DNA of 35,168 nucleotides from Desulfobacca sp. 4484_104 (GTDB lineage: Bacteria; Desulfobacterota; Desulfobaccia; Desulfobaccales; Desulfobaccaceae), in assembly GCA_002049795.1 (NCBI GenBank), contig MUKC01000036.1, forward strand, positions 1-35,168, written 5' to 3'. Positions 18,370 to 26,902 of the stretch are shown here, piece by piece. The notes under the pieces were generated by a model that worked only from the letters and a program-made list of their open reading frames with translations, was not told where the DNA came from and did not search any database. Positions within the stretch are counted from its first letter, which is position 1. Each line of letters starts with the position of its first letter. The translations under genes and the position numbers were made by a program.

Positions 18370-18435
18370 AAGCTGTTATACTGTTTTCTGTTTTCGGCTA
18401 AGATATTTAATCAATTATTGTTAAATCTTTGCTGT

Positions 18436-18460
18436 CGGGGCGACCCGCCGGGTCGTTCCG
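18436..18460. repeat. intercistronic hairpin between the protease gene and hypA
   Basis: CGGGGCGACCC, a three-base loop and GGGTCGTTCCG pair over 11 positions on the plus strand, including two G-U pairs. The reverse strand, in which the genes lie, has two A-C mismatches instead. It sits in the 98-base gap, the largest inside this operon apart from the hypC-hypD gap. Confidence 0.35.
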
Positions 18461-18467
18461 ACGCGGC

Positions 18468-18941
18468 CTATCTCTTAAGATATTCTATTTCTTTAAGGAT
18501 CCGCTGGGCCACTTCCGGGATGGCGGGCGCCACTGGTGGGGACAACCCGGTGCCGAGGCCAAAATTTTGGCCCACAATGCCATAAATTATCAGAGTCGGC
18601 GGCAGACACTGCAAGATACGGCCCAGGGCCACGGCTTCGGCCACCCCCCAGGCATGAGTGGAACAGGCCGGAAATAAATCTGCGGGCAGGGGCTCAGACT
18701 GGGCATCAAAGCGATAGATCGTCCCCGGAGCCGCGGGGCCATGAATCGCGTCGACGACCATCACCGCTGCGGCTTCCTGCCAGGTGTTCAGCAGGTCGGC
18801 GGCGTTCCCGGACATTTCCCGTACTAATACCTGTGGGCAATCTTGTTCTCGGAGATGCCTAGCTACCAACAGAGCGGCCGCGTCATCACCACGCCATTCG
18901 TGGCCTATCCCAATGACCAGCGTCGGCGTTGGGGGAGACAT
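18468..18941 (-). CDS. [NiFe] hydrogenase maturation protease (HyaD/HycI family)
   Basis: This family M52 endopeptidase removes the C-terminal tail of the hydrogenase large subunit after nickel insertion. The 157 residues show LVIGIGHEWRGDDAAALLVA at the N-terminus (acidic metal ligand in GDD), VMVVDAIHG (second acidic ligand) and STHAWGVAEAVAL (histidine ligand). The usual GN at the start of the family motif is GH here. It starts 5 bases after the large-subunit gene, whose tail FLKLHLERR is its likely substrate. Confidence 0.93.
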   Translation of the reverse strand: MSPPTPTLVIGIGHEWRGDDAAALLVARHLREQDCPQVLVREMSGNAADLLNTWQEAAAVMVVDAIHGPAAPGTIYRFDAQSEPLPADLFPACSTHAWGVAEAVALGRILQCLPPTLIIYGIVGQNFGLGTGLSPPVAPAIPEVAQRILKEIEYLKR

Positions 18942-18946
18942 CTTCC

Positions 18947-20236
18947 TTAACGGCGTTCCAGGTGCAGTTTCAAGAAATGAACCGAACAGGAAATACAGGG
19001 GTCGTAGTTGCGGATGGCCTGTTCGCAGATCCAGGTTAGTTGGTCTTCGGGCAGGTGAAGATTTTGGACTGCCACCTGGTACAGGTCACTTTCCACGGTT
19101 TTCTGGTTCTGCGAGGTGGGAGGGACAATCTTGGCCTCCTGGATAACTCCCTGGTCATCGATGCGATAACGATGATAAAGGCTGCCGCGCGGCGCCTCGC
19201 TGATGCCGTGCCCGATTCCGGCCCGCGGCTCGGCCTCCAGATAAGGCCGCTCAGGCTGCTCATACTGATCAATAATCCGCAGGGATTCCTCACAGGCATA
19301 GAGAATTTCGATGCTGCGGATGATAATGCTCTGAAAGGGATTGCAGCAAAACGAGGTCAGCCCCGCCTCCTGGGCCGCGGCTTGCACCGCTGGCGGCAAC
19401 AAATCAAAGTTGTTGTTATAGCGCGCCATGGGGCCGACATAATAAGCACCGCGGGCCTTGAGGATCGAGTGCAGGGCCGTGGTATAAGGGACGTGCTCTT
19501 CCTCAAAATGCGCCTCGAAGTCGTCGACCGCAATGTCTAACCCTTTATTGGACACCAGCCGGCCTTCATTAAAGGGATATTCCTGGGGATGGCGCAGGGA
19601 GACAAATTCATATTCCGGCTCCACCGGCGGAAAATTAAAAGTACTCACCCAGCGGACGGTCTCCAGGGCGGCATCACGGGCCCACTTCAGCTTCTCCACC
19701 ATGGGTACCAAGTCTTTTTTCCGGGGTACGGAATAAAAGCCGCCGACCCGGACGTTGATCGGATGGATCTCCCGGCCGCCGACCAGGGCCACCAGTTCGT
19801 TGCCGATCTGCTTTAATTTCAGACCCCGTTTTACTGCCTCGGGGTAATCCCGGGCCATCTGGATGGCATCGGCATAGCCCAGGAAATCCGGGGCGTGCAG
19901 CATGTAGACATGCAGACCGTGGCTTTCGATCCATTCGCCGCAATAAATCAGGCGGCGCAGCTCCCGCAAGGGTCCGGCCACCTTGAGCCCCAGGATCTGT
20001 TCCAGGGCATGGACCGAGCTCATCTGATAGGCCACCGGGCAGATGCCGCAGATGCGCGCCGTAATGTCCGGGGCTTCGGTATACTTGCGACCCTGCAAAA
20101 AGGCCTCAAAAAACCGCGGCGGCTCAAAAATTTTCAGTTGGACCTGGGTCACCCGGTCATCTTTGATCCGGATATAAAGGGCGCCCTCACCTTCCACCCG
20201 AGCCAGGTAATCGACTTTAATGGTTTTACTACTCAT
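18947..20236 (-). CDS. hydA: [NiFe] hydrogenase large (alpha) subunit, group 3b type
   Basis: The large subunit carries the NiFe centre. Both cysteine pairs are intact: [17 protein letters not shown] near the N-terminus and DPCISCSVH at the C-terminus. The latter is followed by a nine-residue tail for protease removal. The start is the ATG at 20236 ([18 protein letters not shown]), giving 429 residues. An upstream extension to 20338 only translates the end of hydD in another frame. The gene set and the DPCISCSVH end point to the cytoplasmic NADP-linked (sulf)hydrogenase group 3b. It overlaps hydD by 8 bases. Confidence 0.95.
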   Translation of the reverse strand: MSSKTIKVDYLARVEGEGALYIRIKDDRVTQVQLKIFEPPRFFEAFLQGRKYTEAPDITARICGICPVAYQMSSVHALEQILGLKVAGPLRELRRLIYCGEWIESHGLHVYMLHAPDFLGYADAIQMARDYPEAVKRGLKLKQIGNELVALVGGREIHPINVRVGGFYSVPRKKDLVPMVEKLKWARDAALETVRWVSTFNFPPVEPEYEFVSLRHPQEYPFNEGRLVSNKGLDIAVDDFEAHFEEEHVPYTTALHSILKARGAYYVGPMARYNNNFDLLPPAVQAAAQEAGLTSFCCNPFQSIIIRSIEILYACEESLRIIDQYEQPERPYLEAEPRAGIGHGISEAPRGSLYHRYRIDDQGVIQEAKIVPPTSQNQKTVESDLYQVAVQNLHLPEDQLTWICEQAIRNYDPCISCSVHFLKLHLERR

Positions 20237-20855
20237 GGACTGTACTCTCCTGGCGGAAGGGTTCGGCCTCGGCATTAAAGGTCCGGTAGAGCCGTACCAG
20301 ATCGTCTTCCGGGACGCCCAGGACCCGCAGCCGGGCACTTAACGACGCCGGGTTGGGGGTTTCTTTGGGCCCAAAACAGCCATAACAACCACGGTGATAA
20401 GTCGGGCATAGCGCCCCACAGCCAGCGTGCGTCACCGGTCCCAGGCAAGGGATGCCATGCGCCACCATGACACAGATATTGCCTCGCATTTTGCATTCCC
20501 AACAGACACTATAGGGATGGATATTAGGTCGGCGGCCCTGTAAAAAGGCGCTGACCAGCTCCAGCAGTTGGGTCTTATTAATGGGACAGCCCCGCAGTTC
20601 AAAGTCTACCGCCACTTGGCCGGCAATCGGGCTGGATTTTTCCAGGGTATGAATATATTCCGGCCGGGCATAGACCAGGGGGATATATTTCTCGACCTGA
20701 GTGAAATTGCGCAGGGCCTGGATTCCACCGGCAGTGGCGCACGCCCCGATGGCCACTAAAAATTTGGATGCCCGGCGAATTTTTTGAATTCGCGCCATAT
20801 CGTGGGGGGTGGTAATCGAGCCTTCCACCAGGGACAGGTCGTAGGGCCCCCGCAC
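20229..20855 (-). pseudogene. hydD: [NiFe] hydrogenase small (delta) subunit, N-terminus deleted
   Basis: The visible 208 residues match the small subunit from [17 protein letters not shown] onward, with [29 protein letters not shown], and cysteine clusters [16 protein letters not shown] and [18 protein letters not shown]. About 45-60 N-terminal residues, including the CxGC pair that ligates the proximal [4Fe-4S] cluster, are missing. Only 23 bases separate this GTG from the hydG stop. An ATG at 20877 (ATGAAG) that could be the original start is now out of frame by one base with the rest. I read this as a deletion of roughly 150 bases that fused start and body out of frame. A functional small subunit is unlikely as read. 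Confidence 0.85.
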
Positions 20856-20878
20856 GGTGGCCCGCGAGACGCTTCATC

Positions 20879-21754
20879 TTAAATCTCTCGCAAGGCAAAC
20901 CACTTTTCGATCTGGTCAAAGGCAAATACCGGACCGTCTTTACAGATAAAATACGGCCCGAGCTGGCAGTGGCCACATAAGCCGATGCCGCATTGCATGT
21001 TACGTTCCATGGAGATATAAATATTTTCTGGTTTGACGCCGCGTTGCAGTAGTTCCTGGACGGTAAAGCGCATCATCACTCCCGGCCCGCAGACTAAGGC
21101 CGCGGTCTGCCACGGGTCAAAGCGGGCCCGAGGGATCAGGGTGGTCACCACCCCGACATTGTTCCGCCAGGCGGGGCTGGCGCTATCGACAGTGACGTGC
21201 ACCCGGAAATCAAAACGTCCCCGCCAGCGTTCCAATTCTTTATGATACAACAAATCAGCCGGGGTTCGAGCCCCGACGATCAATTCAAAATTGCCATACT
21301 CCGCCCGGTGAGCCAGAATCTGGTAAATCGCCGGTCTGAGCGGCGCCAGTCCCAGGCCGCCGACCACAATTACTATATCATGACCCGCGGCTTCGGCCAC
21401 CGGCCAATGGCTGCCGAACGGCCCCCGCACTCCCAAGACCCGGCCCGGCTTTAATTTTTGGATAGCTTTGGTCACCGTCCCCACGGCACGAATGGTATGG
21501 ACCAAAATTTGGGTATGGGCCGGGTCGCCGCTGATCGAAATCGGCACCTCCCCCACTCCAAAGGCATAGAGCATGTTAAACTGGCCCGGCAAAAAACAAA
21601 ACGGTGCGGTTCCCGAGGCCGGTTGTAAAACCAGCGTAAAAGTATCCGGGGTTTCTTGGCTGACCCGCTGGATCTGAAAGGGCTGGGGCAACATGGGGGT
21701 TGGCAGACCAGCAGCCTGGGGCCTATGGGCTGGGGCGTTAGACACCATAAACAT
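20879..21754 (-). CDS. hydG: hydrogenase gamma subunit, FAD/NAD(P)-binding oxidoreductase
   Basis: This diaphorase-type subunit passes electrons between the hydrogenase clusters and NAD(P). The 291 residues show an FAD domain ([30 protein letters not shown]), a nucleotide domain ([28 protein letters not shown]) and a C-terminal [2Fe-2S] site with spacing C-x4-C-x2-C-x7-C in [17 protein letters not shown]. Length and order match sulfhydrogenase gamma subunits. The ATG at 21754 lies inside the end of the cNMP-domain gene (17-base overlap). Confidence 0.95.
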   Translation of the reverse strand: MFMVSNAPAHRPQAAGLPTPMLPQPFQIQRVSQETPDTFTLVLQPASGTAPFCFLPGQFNMLYAFGVGEVPISISGDPAHTQILVHTIRAVGTVTKAIQKLKPGRVLGVRGPFGSHWPVAEAAGHDIVIVVGGLGLAPLRPAIYQILAHRAEYGNFELIVGARTPADLLYHKELERWRGRFDFRVHVTVDSASPAWRNNVGVVTTLIPRARFDPWQTAALVCGPGVMMRFTVQELLQRGVKPENIYISMERNMQCGIGLCGHCQLGPYFICKDGPVFAFDQIEKWFALREI

Positions 21755-22193
21755 CCACCAGTTGTAGCTTGAGAAACCGTAGGCTTTGGGCCAGAACCAC
21801 GGCGAAGCGTTTCATGAATTCATAACCTAAATCATGATCGGCCTCACAATAACGCAACACACAGGAGAAATCTAGGGCAATGGCCCGCGTCAGTTCCAGG
21901 GCGCGGGCATCGATATGCCAGCGATGTGGCGACACAATCCAGGACCAGCCTAAAAATTCACCCTCTCCGACCGTGGCCAGGGTGATCGCGCCCCGCCGGG
22001 CGGTGTGGATTTCCAGAGCCACCCGGCCATAGCGGATTAGATAGAAGTGCGTGGCGGTCTGCCCTTCGGTATAAACCATCTGGCCCGGATTGAAGCTCAC
22101 TAAAGAAGCACATTCGGCCAGCTTCTGCGAGTGTTTCGACTCCAGGCCGGCTAGAAAGGGATGTGCGGCCAGAATCGGCAGCAACGTTTCCAT
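21738..22193 (-). CDS. cyclic-nucleotide-binding-domain protein within the hydrogenase operon
   Basis: The 151-residue protein is a single Crp-like sensory beta-barrel with [20 protein letters not shown] and the cassette region [20 protein letters not shown], followed by a helix. There is no DNA-binding domain and no enzyme domain. The usual phosphate-binding glutamate-alanine pair in the cassette is replaced by aromatic residues (GWSW), so it may bind another ligand or none. It lies 3 bases after hydB and overlaps hydG, hence is translated with the hydrogenase. I know such domains beside group 3b-type operons but no proven role. Confidence 0.9.
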   Translation of the reverse strand: METLLPILAAHPFLAGLESKHSQKLAECASLVSFNPGQMVYTEGQTATHFYLIRYGRVALEIHTARRGAITLATVGEGEFLGWSWIVSPHRWHIDARALELTRAIALDFSCVLRYCEADHDLGYEFMKRFAVVLAQSLRFLKLQLVDVYGV

Positions 22194-22196
22194 GGA

Positions 22197-23210
22197 TTAC
22201 TCCTCTTTCTCACTCTCCCGGATGGCCCGGACTTCGGCGGTGATATCGATGCCCACCGGACACCAGGTAATACAGCGGCCGCAGCCGACACAGCCGGAAC
22301 AGCCGAACTGGTCTATCCAGGTGGCCAGCTTATGAATCAGCCATTGACGATAACGGGCTTTAGCCGAGGTTCGGATACTGCCGCCGTGAATGTACGAGTG
22401 GTCAACATTAAAACAGACATCCCAGCGCCGCCAGCGTTCCGCGTGTTCCCCGGTCAGATCGGTGACATCTTCGATGGCGTTGCAGAAGCAGGTCGGACAG
22501 ACCAGGGTGCAATTCCCGCAGGTCAGACAACGGCTGGCAACCTCGTCCCAGCGCGGATGGTCGTAATGGCGATAGAGTAGCTCCTTGAGGCCATCGCTGT
22601 CCAGATGACGTCCCATGTGCGCCGTAGTTTCCTGTATCAATTTATTTGCCAGGGTCTGCACGGCCGTGGTGGCGGGTTTATGGGGGACCTCTTGTAAGAC
22701 CTCGGCTCCCTGGTCACTACCTACCTCCACCAGGAAGTAGTGTTCCAGACCATGGAGGATTTCGGTCAGGGCCAGATCAAAGCCGGTGGTGGCTTGGGGG
22801 CCGGTGCCCATGGAGGCACAGAAACAAGTGCCGCCGGCGCGGGTGCAATTTACCGCGACGATGAACGCCAACCGCCGCCGGGCCTGATAGACCGGGTCCA
22901 CATAGGGGCCCTCTAAAAATACCCGATCCTGGACCGCAATGGCGTGCAAATCGCAGGGGCGCACCCCGATAAAGGCGAATTTAGGAGTTTGTTCTTGATG
23001 GGGAACGATCTCAACACCGTGGCCCTGGCGCTCGGCCTGCCACAGTTTCGTCCGGGGCGGCAGCAGAAATGTTTTCCAGGAATGTTGCCCCACCGTACAG
23101 CCAAAAAAGGCCTGGTTTCCCTGGGGCTTCAGGCGAAAGGAGCCGGCCTCCTGCTCGTCCGTCCAGCCTCGGGGCAAATCTGCCGCCGCAGCTAGCCCAT
23201 CGTACACCAA
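22197..23210 (-). CDS. hydB: hydrogenase beta subunit, iron-sulfur protein, N-terminus missing
   Basis: HydB relays electrons through two [4Fe-4S] clusters. The motifs [17 protein letters not shown] and [15 protein letters not shown] are intact, as are the family segments [27 protein letters not shown] and [19 protein letters not shown]. The 337 residues begin at GTG with [15 protein letters not shown], whereas relatives of about 365 residues have some 30 more at the front. Family-like sequence ([11 protein letters not shown]) continues upstream for a few codons and then meets TAG at about 23234-23232. The first part of the gene thus appears lost or mutated. Confidence 0.88.
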   Translation of the reverse strand: MVYDGLAAAADLPRGWTDEQEAGSFRLKPQGNQAFFGCTVGQHSWKTFLLPPRTKLWQAERQGHGVEIVPHQEQTPKFAFIGVRPCDLHAIAVQDRVFLEGPYVDPVYQARRRLAFIVAVNCTRAGGTCFCASMGTGPQATTGFDLALTEILHGLEHYFLVEVGSDQGAEVLQEVPHKPATTAVQTLANKLIQETTAHMGRHLDSDGLKELLYRHYDHPRWDEVASRCLTCGNCTLVCPTCFCNAIEDVTDLTGEHAERWRRWDVCFNVDHSYIHGGSIRTSAKARYRQWLIHKLATWIDQFGCSGCVGCGRCITWCPVGIDITAEVRAIRESEKEE

Positions 23211-24715
23211 ATCGCCGTGTTCAAACTAATTTATCTCGCAAAGCTGGCGCGGCCTGGGGCATGATGCTCCTGTTCTCCGGTCCGACTGCCTGTATTGGCA
23301 GTAGAGCTCAACCAGCTCCAGACAAGCGCTATGTTGAGCAGCAAGGATTCAATTAGTGGTTATGTGGTAGCTGGTATTTAATTTACTTAAAGTTTGTACC
23401 ATTAACAGATAATCAAGTTAATGTAAAGTCTTTTTTTTCAAATGCTCGCCATAGAACAAATTTTCTGCGTTTGATTTTTATCTCATTTTTTAGCAACTGA
23501 CCTTTGATTTGAATCTCTGTTCTTTACCCGGATATTTTTAGTGTCCCTTCAAACCTAATCTGTGGGTAGCTTTAAGCTCTGGCGGCAGCCTCTGGTAAGT
23601 AATAGCTCGGGTACCGTGAGGTTTATTTGCCCTCCTAAGCAAAGAACTAATATTGGGGCTAAAGCATAGGCTTAAATACGGGGGCTTCCCGGAGCCACTG
23701 ACCTATGGCCATAAACCATGGACCCAAATTTCGGCTAGGTCATCGAGACCACGAAGCCAACCATTTCAGGGTACCCCCGGCTTAGTCCCGGTGCAATTGC
23801 CCTCTGGAGATTTGCCATAGCTTGCCGCTAATTGTTCGGTTCCTGGCCGCTAAGATTGACAAATCTACGATGTTATAGCATATAAGCTATCGTAATTAGG
23901 CCATATTAAGTTGTTAATTCAAGATGCGATCTCAGCACTGCTAACATAATCGAGGCCATACTTTATAAACAGTATAACTTAAAGTTAAGTATAACGTAAT
24001 AAAAAGTAACGTGCTAAATTAGGAACCACTGAGCCTGGCACAGTAATAAAAATCTTTCCGACAGTGTTTGGGGCATGAGAATCGGATATTTTTAAGGGCT
24101 ATCGACACTAGGCATTTTAAGCTTGACAGCTTAACATTATTATGCTATCAATCTAATGATTTCGAGAAATAAGGTATTGGCAAAATTACCGTTATTCCAA
24201 GAGGTTGAGTGGCTTATGGCCAGAAGGCAAATTTCCCCTTTTTCACCTGAGAGGAGCTGTGCCGGGGGTAGAAAAAATATGTAATTTGGTTATCTCGAAT
24301 ATGCTAACTGTCCGATTATGTTCCCTGGTCTGAGATCAGGAATGATTATTAAAGGTGACTGAGTAGTCCCGCCCCTGCATTGCCTGCTTTGTAACCGATA
24401 ATTTTATTAAAATACAACACATTAACCACTGATCAAAAAACGGCGCTGGCCCTCTGGCTTTACACTGCTTAATCCGTAACCAGCTTAAGTAATTAATAAT
24501 ATTAGCAAAAGCCGGAGTCCAGTACTAAAAACTTTCTATTAACCAAAACATGAGGCCCGTTTTAGCGGGGATAATCCTGGCTACCGCGCTAATCCGGTCT
24601 CACCGCCGTTTTTTTCCGGCTTGCGCCCACCTCACACCTTCTTGGAAAACCAGGTCCCAGAGCTACGCCATCGGTCACGGCGACCCGGGCCTTAGAGATC
24701 GGAAAGGAGTCTTTT
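23211..24715. other. 1.5-kb AT-rich region without recognisable genes
   Basis: Between the divergent hydB and corrinoid-island genes there is no reading frame I can defend on either strand. The stretch 23.38-24.55 kb is visibly richer in A and T than its neighbours. It holds small palindromes (ATAGC-ATATAA-GCTAT at 23875-23890; ACTTAA-AG-TTAAGT at 23976-23989), a repeated AGTATAAC word at 23971 and 23988, and candidate promoters. It could be a long regulatory leader, an eroded gene, or a home for small RNAs. Confidence 0.6.
24123..24151 (+). promoter_or_regulatory. candidate promoter upstream of the corrinoid island
   Basis: TTGACA (24123-24128) and TATCAA (24146-24151) are separated by 17 bases and point to the island. 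A second TTGACA at 23856 is followed by TATAAG at 23881 with a longer, 19-base spacer. Transcription from either would give an untranslated leader of more than 500 bases before the ATG at 24716. Confidence 0.35.
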
Positions 24716-25396
24716 ATGCCTGTCGTGGAGATTCAGCCCAATCTGAAACATGATGACCTGGCCAGATTATTGGGTAGCCCTAAAGGTCGGATTGCTTCAA
24801 ACTCACTTAATAAAAAATTGAAGCACTGGAAAAAAAGAACCCGACAGATCATCCGGCCCCGGTTGGTCTATCAGAAGCATAAGTTGAAAAAGGTGTCGGC
24901 CGGCATCATCCAGTTAGACGGCAATTACCGGTTAAAAAGTGCCAAGCTGTCCCGAACTCTGCGCCGCAGCAAAGAGATTATCTGTTTTCTGGCCACCATC
25001 GGCGCCGGCATTGAAAAGGAGATCAAGCTGCTGATGGGCCAAAAACGTCTGGGCGAGGCTTATCTAGTGGATGCCATGGGTTCAATCATGGTGGAGGACC
25101 TGGTGGAACAGTTCCAATCTCACATGGGTGAGCATTATCGGCTTCAGGGTCAATTGGTAGGCCTGAGATTCAGCCCGGGCTATTGCGACTGGCCGGTAAC
25201 TGAACAGAAAAAGCTGTTTAAGCTCATAGATTGCCAGAAGGTCGGGGTGGAATTAACTGACTCCTGTCTGATGAAACCCCGGAAGTCGATTTCAGGGGTG
25301 TTTGGACTGATTCCCTGTCCGGAGGGCAAAGACCTGAGGACTTACAACCCTTGTGCCGATTGTAACAAATTTGATTGTCCGGCCCGCAGAAGCTAA
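24716..25396 (+). CDS. stand-alone B12-dependent methionine synthase activation-domain protein
   Basis: The 226 residues correspond to the SAM-binding reactivation domain of MetH as a separate protein (TM0269-like). The signature is LRFSPGYCDWPVTEQKKLF, the RxxPGY...Q motif that holds SAM in MetH, preceded by LATIGAGIEKEIK and LVDAMGSIMVEDLVEQF. After the domain a short cysteine-rich tail follows (CADCNKFDCPARRS, C-x2-C-x4-C). In MetH this domain reductively methylates inactive cob(II)alamin with SAM. Here it is the first gene of a corrinoid methyltransferase island, so reactivation of the island's corrinoid protein is the natural inference. The ATG has an AAGGAG ribosome-binding site. Confidence 0.9.
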   Translation: MPVVEIQPNLKHDDLARLLGSPKGRIASNSLNKKLKHWKKRTRQIIRPRLVYQKHKLKKVSAGIIQLDGNYRLKSAKLSRTLRRSKEIICFLATIGAGIEKEIKLLMGQKRLGEAYLVDAMGSIMVEDLVEQFQSHMGEHYRLQGQLVGLRFSPGYCDWPVTEQKKLFKLIDCQKVGVELTDSCLMKPRKSISGVFGLIPCPEGKDLRTYNPCADCNKFDCPARRS

Positions 25397-25411
25397 CGGT
25401 CAGAGAGGAAG

Positions 25412-26881
25412 GTGATTTTGAAAGTAAGAAAAGGACTTGCAGGAGGCCAATATAAACCTTTAAGTGATAATGACGTTGAACGGATTCACCAAACCAATTT
25501 AAAAGTTTTTGCCGAAATCGGCGTTCAAGTAAATTTTCCCGAGGCCCGGGAGCTGTTCCAAAAAGCCGGAGCCTTAGTCGATCCCTCTACTCGAGTAGTC
25601 AAAATCCCACCTGATTTGGTCATGGACCTGATTGCCCAGGCCCCCTCAGTAGTCAAGCTCTGCGGTCGCGCTGAAGACGAAGCATTAGACTGTGAAATTG
25701 GCGGCCATAAGGTTTATATGGGGACCGGCGGCACCGCCTTGAATGTGCAGGACCCGGGAGATAATGGCTGCCGCCGGTCCTTATTAACCGATGTCATGCA
25801 TATGGCGCGGTTGGTGGAGGCCTTAGATAATATCCATTTCTATATGCTTAATGTCTATCCCAATGACCTGCCGGTGGAAGAGGTTGATGTCAATCGCTTC
25901 GGGGCCGCCCTCAATCATACCCGCAAACATATCATGGGTGGGGTTTATACTGTGGCCGGGGTCAGAAATGTCATTAAAATGGCCGGCCTGATTGCCGGCT
26001 CCGCGGATCGGCTGCGGGAGCGGCCCTTTGTCTCCATGGTGACCTGCCCGATCAGCCCCTTTAAACTAGACGAGAGCTATGGTCAGCTTACCATGGAGGT
26101 GGCTCGCCAGGGCATCCCGGTGGTAGTGCCGACCGAACCGTTGTGTGGAGCCACGGCCCCGATTACCCTGGCCGGTAATCTGGTGGTCCAGAGCGTTGAC
26201 ACGCTGGCCGGAGTAATGCTCACCCAGCTAGTGAATCCGGGCACCCCGGTGCTTTTTGGCTGCATCTCGTCGATCACCGATCTGCGTGACATGAAGTATA
26301 TCTCCGGAGCGATTGAAATGGGGCTGATGAATGCCGCGGCCGCGCAGATGGCCCGATTTTACCAACTGCCGTTATATTCTACCGCGGGGATGTCGGATGC
26401 CAAGGTCAATGATGCGCAAGCGGGGTATGAATCCGCCCTTACCAGCCTGATGGTGGCTTTGGCCGGAGGCAATCTGATCCATGATGCGGCGGGATTTCTG
26501 GAATTCTGCATGACCGCCTCCTATGACAAATTGGCAATCGACAACGAAATCATTGGCATGGTGATGCGGGCGGTGGAAGGCATCCGGGTGGATGAGGAAA
26601 CCCTGGCTTTTGAGCTGCTCAAAAAAGTAGGGCCCGGGGGCCATTTTGTTTCGGCCCGTCATACCCGGCGGCATATGCGCAACGAGCAATATCACCCCCG
26701 GCTGAGCAACCGCGATAGCCGGGAGCAGTGGCAAGAGGCTGGAGCCAAAACCACTCAGGCCCGGGCTACCGACAAGGTCCGGGAAATCCTCGATCAGCCG
26801 CCGCTCTCGGTCTTGCCAACCGAAATAAAGGAACAACTGAAAAGAGAAATCCCCGGCCTGCGAGCCGAAATCATGGCCTAA
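25412..26881 (+). CDS. MttB-family corrinoid methyltransferase, pyrrolysine-free
   Basis: The 489 residues belong to the trimethylamine methyltransferase MttB superfamily, whose members methylate a corrinoid protein from quaternary amines. Visible landmarks are IHQTNLKVFAEIGVQV, KVYMGTGGTALNVQDPG, MLTQLVNPGTPVLFG, PLYSTAGMSDAKVNDAQAGY and the C-terminal HTRRHMRNEQYHPRLSNR with REQWQEAGA. No internal TAG occurs, so it is not a pyrrolysine enzyme. It resembles the MtgB/MtpB/MtcB type (glycine betaine, proline betaine, carnitine), but the substrate cannot be read. GTG at 25412 lies only 3 bases from the GAGG ribosome-binding site; TTG at 25418 has better spacing. Confidence 0.92.
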   Translation: MILKVRKGLAGGQYKPLSDNDVERIHQTNLKVFAEIGVQVNFPEARELFQKAGALVDPSTRVVKIPPDLVMDLIAQAPSVVKLCGRAEDEALDCEIGGHKVYMGTGGTALNVQDPGDNGCRRSLLTDVMHMARLVEALDNIHFYMLNVYPNDLPVEEVDVNRFGAALNHTRKHIMGGVYTVAGVRNVIKMAGLIAGSADRLRERPFVSMVTCPISPFKLDESYGQLTMEVARQGIPVVVPTEPLCGATAPITLAGNLVVQSVDTLAGVMLTQLVNPGTPVLFGCISSITDLRDMKYISGAIEMGLMNAAAAQMARFYQLPLYSTAGMSDAKVNDAQAGYESALTSLMVALAGGNLIHDAAGFLEFCMTASYDKLAIDNEIIGMVMRAVEGIRVDEETLAFELLKKVGPGGHFVSARHTRRHMRNEQYHPRLSNRDSREQWQEAGAKTTQARATDKVREILDQPPLSVLPTEIKEQLKREIPGLRAEIMA

Positions 26882-26902
26882 CATCTGGAGGGACTTTTTC
26901 AT

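Noticed and set aside
20237-20338. N-terminal extension of the hydrogenase large subunit
   Set aside because: It only reads the end of hydD in another frame; the conserved start is the ATG at 20236.
23680-23720. GCCACTG word resembling the conserved core of a cobalamin riboswitch, upstream of B12-dependent genes
   Set aside because: No matching B12 box or other conserved core segments could be found around it, and the distance to the first gene is about 1 kb.
24240-24275. CTGAGA word resembling part of a TPP riboswitch
   Set aside because: The other required TPP elements are absent and the downstream genes are unrelated to thiamin.
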